DNA of 64,000 bases from assembly GCA_946811695.1 (NCBI GenBank), contig OX328132.1:99389422-99453421 (forward strand), given 5' to 3'. Numbering within the stretch: position 1 is the stretch's first letter; every line of letters starts with the position of its first letter. The notes under the pieces are model-generated. The model was given only the letters and a program-made list of their open reading frames with translations, had not been told where the DNA came from and ran no database searches. Made by a program: the position numbers and the translations under genes. Origin of the DNA: Gonocerus acuteangulatus. Lineage: Eukaryota > Arthropoda > Insecta > Hemiptera > Coreidae. Positions 57,166 to 64,000 of the stretch are shown one piece after another.

Positions 57166-58317
57166 ATGTGCATTAATAGCGGGTTTGATACTGTTTAATT
57201 CTGTTCATTTTTCCTATTTATTTGCATTATTCCCAAAATATCTCTGTGGGATATATGATTTCTTTGACAGAAAAAGTGCGAAAATACCTCCTAAATTCGT
57301 AATTCAATTGGAAAAAGGGGTTGCACCTGAAAGGCAATAATTTCTCGGAAAGAATGATTTTCAGGGTAACGCACATTCCACGTGGTTGCAGCAAAGAAGG
57401 TGCACGTTCAGGAGAAATGAAAACTGTCACTTTCTTCGCTAAATGTTGTGAAAGTTGTGGCAAATTTCATTTATCGTGCGAAGAGCTTTAGCCAGCAGAA
57501 TCCACCTACCATAAAAAAAATCGAATGAAACCACTTTTAGTGTAACACGTTTAATTATTTTCGACCACTGCGGGGAAGCTAGGAATATTTTTTTTTTTTT
57601 TTGGGCATATATATATATATATAGATAGATATGTAGATAGATAGATATGTCTAACATTTTTAAAGTGTTGGTTTCATTTCATCAAAGTTGTCCAAATCAT
57701 TCAATATACTATGTTAAGGTGGCTTCTCCGCGCAGGATTTCATTTGTATTTGTTCTCTTGTACAATTCTACTTAAATTGTCTTCAAGGCTCTGATATCTA
57801 ATTTAGGGGCTTGATATGAGTTGGAGGCGCTTTCAATACAAGGGAGTTGCTTGGAAAACACAAGGGAGAAGATAGTTTCTTAATCAAAATCCTTCCTTTG
57901 TCATAAAGGCATCCTCTCATTCTCCAGCTTGCCCTTCCACAAGGGAATTAGGAGCTCTTGTACCTAGTCGAAGGAGGGTGTGTCTTCAACAAGCCAGGTC
58001 ATTGGACCATGAGCAGGAGGATTTTGAAGGGTTGTGGAGATCCTCACTAATCAACGGAGCCTGCTCCAATCAGCTCAATCAGACCCTCCAATGACCTCAC
58101 CACGTGGGGTAGGAACTTCATCTTTTCCGCTATATGCTACGCTCCTAATCAAAGCCTGCCTCAGGCACTCAGTCGATAGTCAATCCAAATCAACCCCGTG
58201 CAACAAAAAAAAAACGCTCTATAGGGGTTCTGGGGTTGGAAAAGAGTAATTCGTGTTGTTGTGTTGCCATTAATGGCTTGCTTGTTGCTTCTTACGAATT
58301 CCATACGTTCTTTCTAC
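57166..58317. other. Unassigned stretch with short (TA)n/(GATA)n
   Basis: A T run at 57590-57602, then (TA)n and agatagatatgtagatagat at 57607-57650. Bases about 57720-58250 have a more balanced composition but no recognised protein. Confidence 0.45.
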
Positions 58318-58792
58318 TATTATGGATTAGTAATGGATAGTTTCCACGATCTTAGAACTTGTTATTCGTCCATGTTTCTCGCTAATACTATGGATTAGTA
58401 ATGGATAGTTTCCTCGATCATAGAACTTGTTATTCGTCCTTGTCGCTTACTACTAATATGGATTAGTAATGGATAGTTTCCACGATCCTAGAACTTGTTA
58501 TTCGTCCTTGACGCTCACTACTACTATGGATAGTTTCCTCGATCTTAGAACTTATTATTCGTCCTTGTCGCACACAACTACTGTGGATTAGTAATAGATA
58601 GTTTCCACGATCTTAGAACTTGTTATTCTTCCTTGTCGCTCACTACTACTGTGGATTAGTAATGGATAGTTTCCACGATCTTAGAACTTTTTATTCGTCC
58701 TTGACGCTCACTTTTATTACTATGGATTAGTAATGGATAGTTTCCACGGTCTTAGAACTTGTTATTCGTCCTTGTCGCTAACTACTACCATA
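58318..58792. repeat. 68 bp minisatellite, seven copies
   Basis: Units start with tatggattagtaatggatag (58321, 58389, 58457, 58525, 58582, 58650, 58721). The unit at 58525 lacks 11 bp (ttagtaatgga), giving a 57 bp step; the others are 68-71 bp. The core gaacttgttattcgtccttg is well conserved. Confidence 0.95.
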
Positions 58793-59903
58793 AATAATGG
58801 ATATGGATGGGTTTAATACTTTAGGGTTAAAAATAATATTTCAACACTTACCTGAGTGGCTGGGATTCCTTGTAGAATAAGTGCTAGTTAATATAGGTAT
58901 GGAAGTGTGTATTTTCGTTCTTTCCAGTATTCCAGGTATTGTAAACCATTGAAACCTGAAGATTCTTCATTAAAATACTAAAAACCTTCAATTCACATTG
59001 AAAAAAATAAAAGTATTACTTAACTTTTATTTTCATGTACCTAATTTTAGAAGTTCCTAACTAACTTTTACTCTTAAAACTTTCAAATAGAAGTTTTTTT
59101 TAACTGTTATTTTTTAACTTTTAAAATAAACTTTTTTTTTTAACAGTTAAATTTTAACGTTTTCGATAAGAAAATATCTTTTTCGATCCCTGATAAAAAC
59201 CTTTTTTTCAGAAAACTAATTCTTTATTTAATTATGTATTTTCCTCTAAATTTACGTAAACAAATATTTTATAGTCACAGATTTGAGAAACCCTTCACTT
59301 CAGTATTTACGTAATTTTAATTATGGTGAATTATAACGGTAAGCATTTATCCAGTGAGATTTCCAGGGTTACAACAATTCAACTATGTACATAAACAAAT
59401 TTTGAAAACAAATCCTACACATAAACAAATTTTGAACGGTTTCTCAGCGACTACATCCGATCAGTATGACTTATTGGAATGCTCTAACTGTGAAATATCC
59501 AATATTGGGATAGGCATGTATTCTGTTTAGTTAACCCCAATAATGGAAGCTCAATAATACACAATTAGCATTACTGATTTAATCTATATAGTTAATTACT
59601 CACAGTCTCCACATTAATAGGTAAATCTTCCAATTATGCTGATCATTGCTACACGTAAATACTCTACCTACGTTTTTAGTGAATTAAAACATATTAAAAT
59701 AATTAAGATAATCATAACCCGATAAAATGGACTCACACAGGAACAGGGCGTATCCAAAATTCCTGGAATGAAATGTCCCCAGTCGGCAAAAAAAATAATT
59801 CCATCTCTTTCATTATTTATAACAAAAAATATTAATCGCTATATTACCTAGGCAATCAGTGTAGTGAATAGTGACTATAGAACAGTGTTACTTTCAAATT
59901 AGA
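58793..59903. other. Unassigned AT-rich stretch
   Basis: The last 120 bp may contain decayed 92 bp satellite units (gtgactatagaacagtgtta near 59870). Otherwise nothing recognised. Confidence 0.45.
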
Positions 59904-60770
59904 AGAGCACAATAGACAAATTCCTAATATTTACATGCCTGGAAGGCCAGCCTCTACAATAGTGACCTGAGGGAAAGCGCTCTAATCAAATTAAAACAGC
60001 AAGGAGGACAAATTCCTAATATTTACATGCGTGGAAGGCCAGCCTCTACAATAGTGACCTGAGGGAAAGCGCTTTAATCAAATTAAAACAGCAAGGAGGA
60101 CAAATTCCTAATATTTACAAGCGTGGAAGGCCAGCCTCTACAATAGTGACCTGAGGAAATGCGCTCTAATCAAATTAAAACAGCAAGGAGGGCAAATTCC
60201 TAATATTTACATGCGTGGAAGGCCAGCCTCTACAATAGTGACCTGAGGAAAAGCGCTCTAATCAAATTAAAACAGCAAGGAGGACAAATTCCTAATATTT
60301 ACATGCGTGGAAGGCCAGCCTCTACAATAGTGACCTGAGGAAAAGCGCTCTAATCAAATTAAAACAGCAAGGAGAACAAATTCCTAATATTTACATGCGT
60401 GGAAGGCCAGCCTCTACAATAGTGACCTGAGGAAAAGCGCTCTAATCAAATTAAAACAGCAAGGAGGACAAATTCCTAATATTTACATGCGTGGAAGGCC
60501 AGCCTCTACAATAGTGACCTGAGGAAAAGCGCTCTAATCAAATTAAAACAGCAAGGAGGACAAATTCCTAATATTTACATGCGTGGAAGGCCAGCCTCTA
60601 CAATAGTGACCTGACGAAAAGCGCTCTAATCAAATTAAAACAGCAAGGAGGACAAATTCCTAATATTTACATGCGTGGAAGGCCAGCCTCTACAATAGTG
60701 ACCTGAGGAAAAGCGCTCTAATCAAATTAAAACAGCAAGGAGGACAAATTCTTGATTGTTACTTTCCTGG
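59904..60770. repeat. 92 bp satellite, homogenised core, about 9.4 copies
   Basis: The ggaaggccagcctctacaat motif starts at 59941 and then every 92 bp (60033, 60125, 60217, 60309, 60401, 60493, 60585, 60677). Copies differ by only a few bases. Each includes gacctgagg-aaagcgctct and caaattcctaatatttac. Confidence 0.97.
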
Positions 60771-61495
60771 AATACTAGTACACTGAATAATGAGTGAAGA
60801 TTAGAGTATCATTAAAATCGGAAGGGCACGGAACAAACATTTCTAATTTTTACTGGTGTGGGCGACCATTTTCCAGAATTGTGACCTACAGAACAGCGCT
60901 GTAGTAAACATTAGAACTAAAGAAATGAAAAAAATTCTTCATCTTTACTGGTTAGGGAGACCAATCTCCAGAATTGTGACCTACAGAACAGCGCTGTAGT
61001 AAAAATTAGAACTAAAAAAATGAAAACAATTTTTCATATTTACTGGTTAGGGAGACCATTTTCCAGAATTGTGACAAATAAAATAGCACTGCAGTAAAAA
61101 GTAAAACTGAAAAGAAGAAAAAATTCTAAATCTTTACTGGTCTAGGAGACCATTTTCCAGAATAGTAATCTATAGAATAGCACTGTAGTAAAAATTAGAG
61201 CTAAAAAGATGAAAAAATTGTTAATCTTTAGTGGCTTAGTAGACCAGTTTCCAATATAGTTACCAATAGAACAGGGCTGTAGTAAAAGTTAGAACAACAA
61301 AGAGAAAACATTCTTAATCTTTATTTGCGTTGGAAACCATTTTTCAGAATAGTTACCTATAAAATAGCACTGCAGTAAAAATTAGAACTAAAAAGAACAA
61401 AAATTTTTTAATCTTTTCTGGCCTGGGAACCATTTTCCAGATTAATGACCTATGGAATAGCACTGTACTAAAAATTATTTTATTTATTTAAATTT
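60771..61495. repeat. Diverged flank of the 92 bp satellite
   Basis: Successive units read gaccattttccagaattgtg, gacctacagaacagcgctgt, agtaaaaattagaac and atctttactgg. These align with the core unit but are strongly diverged, with unit lengths around 95-105 bp. About seven units. Confidence 0.85.
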
Positions 61496-61514
61496 TAACA
61501 TGAATTTATAATTT

Positions 61515-61655
61515 AAACAGAATTTTTTGACGGGGCATCTATAGGATACCTCTCGTTTGTCGAAATAAAAGCCACCCTTCTTACTGGGAATCAAACCATG
61601 ACCTTAGCAACGGAGTGTTCACGACTTAGCACTCACATCCACCTGGCCTCAAGAA
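61515..61655 (-). mobile_element. tRNA-derived SINE (family S3) inside the satellite flank
   Basis: The minus strand reads gaggccaggtggatgtgagt, then catggtttgattcccagtaa (B-box-like) and ggtatcctatagatgccccg, the S3 tail. Satellite-like sequence (agaactccaaagaaggcaaa) resumes after it. Confidence 0.65.
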
Positions 61656-61739
61656 AGAATTAGAACTCCAAAGAAGGCAAATTCTTAATCTTAACTTGCG
61701 TGGGAAAAATAAAGCCAAGAATGGCGACCTACAGCTTAG

Positions 61740-62702
61740 TGCCATCGAAACATAAATTAATACTGCAAAGAAGTAAAATTTGTTCCCTGCGTGAAACATT
61801 CTATCGTCCCAAAAGAATACAAAGTCAAAAAGACTTTAGTTCTTTAGAGCTCATTTTGATAGTTTCAAAATATAATGAAAGCTTTATTGGTGTAGTGGGT
61901 CAGGAAATTGGTTCAATGTCTGTTTCAAAGGATCAGTTATAAAATGTATTATGGGATTTGTAAGGGAGATCGAATACTCCATTTTAGAAACGTGTTATTA
62001 TTCGTTTAGAGAATATGAAACTAGCAAATAATTAATGATCTGGGGTAACAACTTTATTTCCACTGGTTGTCGAATATTATAAGAAGATAACCGAGAATGA
62101 TGGGAGAGTAGTGAAAATGTCGTTTTATTTCATGCTCCGTGGACGTATTGCCTGACAGAGAAGCATAATTTCCACCTGGTCTTAAAAACTGCTTTAGTGC
62201 TGATGTGTAAAACTCCCAAAGAGCGCTAATCAACCTGGAAATCTTCTATGGACCGTTTCGTTAGTTACGGAAATGAATAAGAAGCAACAATAAAGTAATA
62301 ATATTTATCAAAAGTTTTTACTCTTCCTAAAACTAATCCAAACTCCATGGATGACCGCCGGATGGGGATCGTATAAACATTGAGGCGTTGAAACCCTTGA
62401 TCTTGACGTTATAAGCTGGAGACTTCGCTGGAGACAAGACAAAACCCACTGAACGGAACGAAAAGAACACTTGAAACAAAAGGCACAGTTTTTCCTGGCT
62501 CAGATAATTCAATGGAAATATCCATGCCGGTTTCTGATTTAAATACGTATAATAAGCAATAATCAATCGGGGGGGGGCTGAATTTGCTGTTTGACTAACT
62601 CGTTCAATCGTTTGCTATAGAAATGATGCGTATCAAGTTTTGTTGCGAAAAACAAAACTTAAGGTCACTAACGTCTTAAGAGACAAACACATATACACAA
62701 AC

Positions 62703-62705
<3 letters not shown>
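61740..62705. other. Unassigned stretch
   Basis: A G run at 62568-62577. No domain or repeat recognised. Confidence 0.4.

Positions 62706-62762
<57 letters not shown>
62706..62762. repeat. (TA)n(CA)n microsatellite
   Basis: About 25 TA units, then ACACACAC. It directly borders an acagggtg element end at 62763. Confidence 0.95.
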
Positions 62763-62765
<3 letters not shown>

Positions 62766-64000
62766 GGGTGATTCAGGTCTAAGTAGCCAAACTCTAGGAG
62801 GTGATGGTAGACATAATTTCCAACAAAAAAGTTCATTTGAAGTATGGTCCGATTCTGAAAGGAAAAGGAGCTATGTCCAATTTTCTGTTTTTTTAACGTA
62901 GTGATGTTTTTTAATGAATAAGGAAGGATTTCTCAAAACCTATTCAAGATACTTAAATTCTAATTACAATATCATAAAAAAGAAAAAATTTCCTTTAAAA
63001 AAAACAGTAATTTAATTCACAAAAACCATTATTAAAAGATACTTTCTGGACGTCCAATTACGCACTTCTGTTTTAATCAATGAATCAGAGTTTTTTCGTG
63101 ATTTTTTTCCTCAGCCCCCTAACGGACTACAGATTCAATACTTACACGAAAACTTCTACATTTAATAAACATTAAATCCATGCAAATAAATTGGAGGTTT
63201 ATTCGGGGATAAATTGAAAGATTGGCTCCCTTTTGTCAAAAAAATATGGAATGTAGTTTTGTTACTTTCAAATACCTTGTGTGAAAATATTAAAAATTAT
63301 TCATTTTTTAATGTCCCAACTGTGGGTACCCATTGTCCAATCCAGAAGCAATAAAAAGTAAATGAAAGAAATGATTGGAAAAGTTTTTCATTTGGGATAT
63401 TTGTTACATTTTTTGTTTAACAAATTTTCATTGATTTATCTTTTACATGAGGTTGTTGGCACTAAAATATTTGCTAATTATTTGAAAATTTGCTTAGTTT
63501 TCAATTGGACCTTTATGAACTTGGGAAGTGGATCCATCCACTGTCTAACAGCACTGCTGCTATGTTCAGGACAGCAATCCATCTGGAACCATGAATCTAT
63601 GTGCCAGCGGAACGTCTCCAATGCAATAGGTCGGTCGTATTTAAATCGTGTGGAGGTTTAAAAATATGTTGAATCAATCCTGTCAGGAATCAGGATTGGC
63701 TGAAGAAGATATTCGTCCAAAATCCCGAACCACATTTTATATTGGAACTGATACTTATTGTGGATCTCCACACGGCATAAGGATTAAAATGAAACCAAGT
63801 ATGCGAATTGGGACTGATAAATATTCCATTCCGTGTGAATGTGGCTTTGTCTGTCCACAAAATGTTGCAGCCTAACTGAGGATTAACATTTTCCCTCCCA
63901 CAATGTTTTGCACAATTATTAATTTTATTTGAAAACATTTCAAATTATGTGCAAATTCTGATTACAATTATTCAACTACCCTGCAATCTTTTTTAATTCT
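62763..64000 (-). mobile_element. Tc1/mariner-like element remnant, running off the right edge
   Basis: The end acagggtgattcaggtctaa at 62763 is followed by about 600 bp of AT-rich non-coding sequence and then minus-strand transposase fragments at 63540-63938. The opposite end is not in the window. Confidence 0.55.
63540..63938 (-). pseudogene. Tc1/mariner-like transposase fragment
   Basis: The minus strand encodes ILWTDKATFTRNGIFISPNS then HTWFHFNPYAVW in one frame. This corresponds to the W-TDEATF..NG..N..N.H.W...NPH block of insect Tc1/mariner-like transposases that carries the first catalytic aspartate (here TDK, so the following acidic residue is changed). After a frameshift it continues as VWFGILDEYLLQPILIPDRI then DSTYF (usual form VWCGI......F.P.R....Y). 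Farther on, SSSAVRQWMD matches the A-VR-WLD part after the second catalytic motif, which is itself unrecognisable. The N-terminal DNA-binding domain would lie beyond the right edge, or in the unread part to the right. Several frame changes make it non-functional. Confidence 0.7.

Noticed and set aside
57900..58250. Possible LTR or coding remnant in a compositionally balanced stretch
   Set aside because: No paired LTR, primer-binding site or protein motif could be found.
59904..60770. Possible CRISPR-like array of direct repeats
   Set aside because: The whole 92 bp unit repeats, with no unique spacers, and the setting is eukaryotic. It is a satellite.

Overview
The window is eukaryotic, repeat-dominated DNA, most likely from an arthropod and probably an insect. 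The reasons are two Jockey-clade LINEs with the usual gag-like ORF1 and EN-RT ORF2, tRNA-derived SINEs, Tc1/mariner- and pogo-like relics, long (TA)n tracts and high AT content. I found no host protein-coding gene, rRNA or functional tRNA that I could support. Nearly all other open frames are repeats read as protein or transposon debris.

Layout. Bases 1-3960 are a tandem satellite with a 142 bp monomer. It shows higher-order structure (a 9-monomer, 1278 bp block and a later 3-monomer, 426 bp block) and decays at its right edge. Bases 4.0-12.9 kb are AT-rich with a 5'-truncated RNase H LINE on the minus strand (7.5-8.4 kb, 13 bp target-site duplication), a LINE tail and a Harbinger-like fragment. 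At 12.94-17.88 kb lies a complete Jockey LINE with intact ORF1 and ORF2, a poly-A tail and a 12 bp target-site duplication. A 43 bp minisatellite carrying CACGTG boxes follows it directly. From 19 to 31 kb there is a SINE split by a reverse-transcriptase fragment, two long copies of a dispersed repeat here called Rep-TA (it carries a (TA)n tract at a fixed place), a nested hAT-like MITE, a relic of a multicopy transposon-like protein family, and an RTE-like LINE end. From 31 to 40 kb there are SINEs, a Harbinger-like element, a 226 bp hairpin MITE and minisatellites. At 40.36-45.11 kb lies a second, full-length but mutated Jockey LINE with a 9 bp target-site duplication. From 47 to 57 kb there are more Rep-TA copies and two copies of a pogo-like transposon; one sits inside a (TA)n tract of Rep-TA with perfect 26 bp inverted ends. 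From 58 to 62 kb there are a 68 bp minisatellite and a 92 bp satellite with a homogenised core and decayed flanks. The right end holds a broken Tc1/mariner-like transposase on the minus strand.

How the parts relate. The LINE at 13-17.6 kb could supply reverse transcriptase and endonuclease if it is expressed; the other elements look like dead or non-autonomous passengers. Both Jockey elements join ORF1 to ORF2 by an ATGA stop/start overlap, which suggests translational coupling. Nested insertions allow a partial relative dating: the pogo-like copy is younger than its Rep-TA host, and the RT fragment is younger than its SINE. I did not find a convincing new host system. The best leads are the satellite organisation, Rep-TA as a microsatellite carrier, the pogo-like element with repeated transposase-site-like motifs, and the LINE fragment captured in a SINE.
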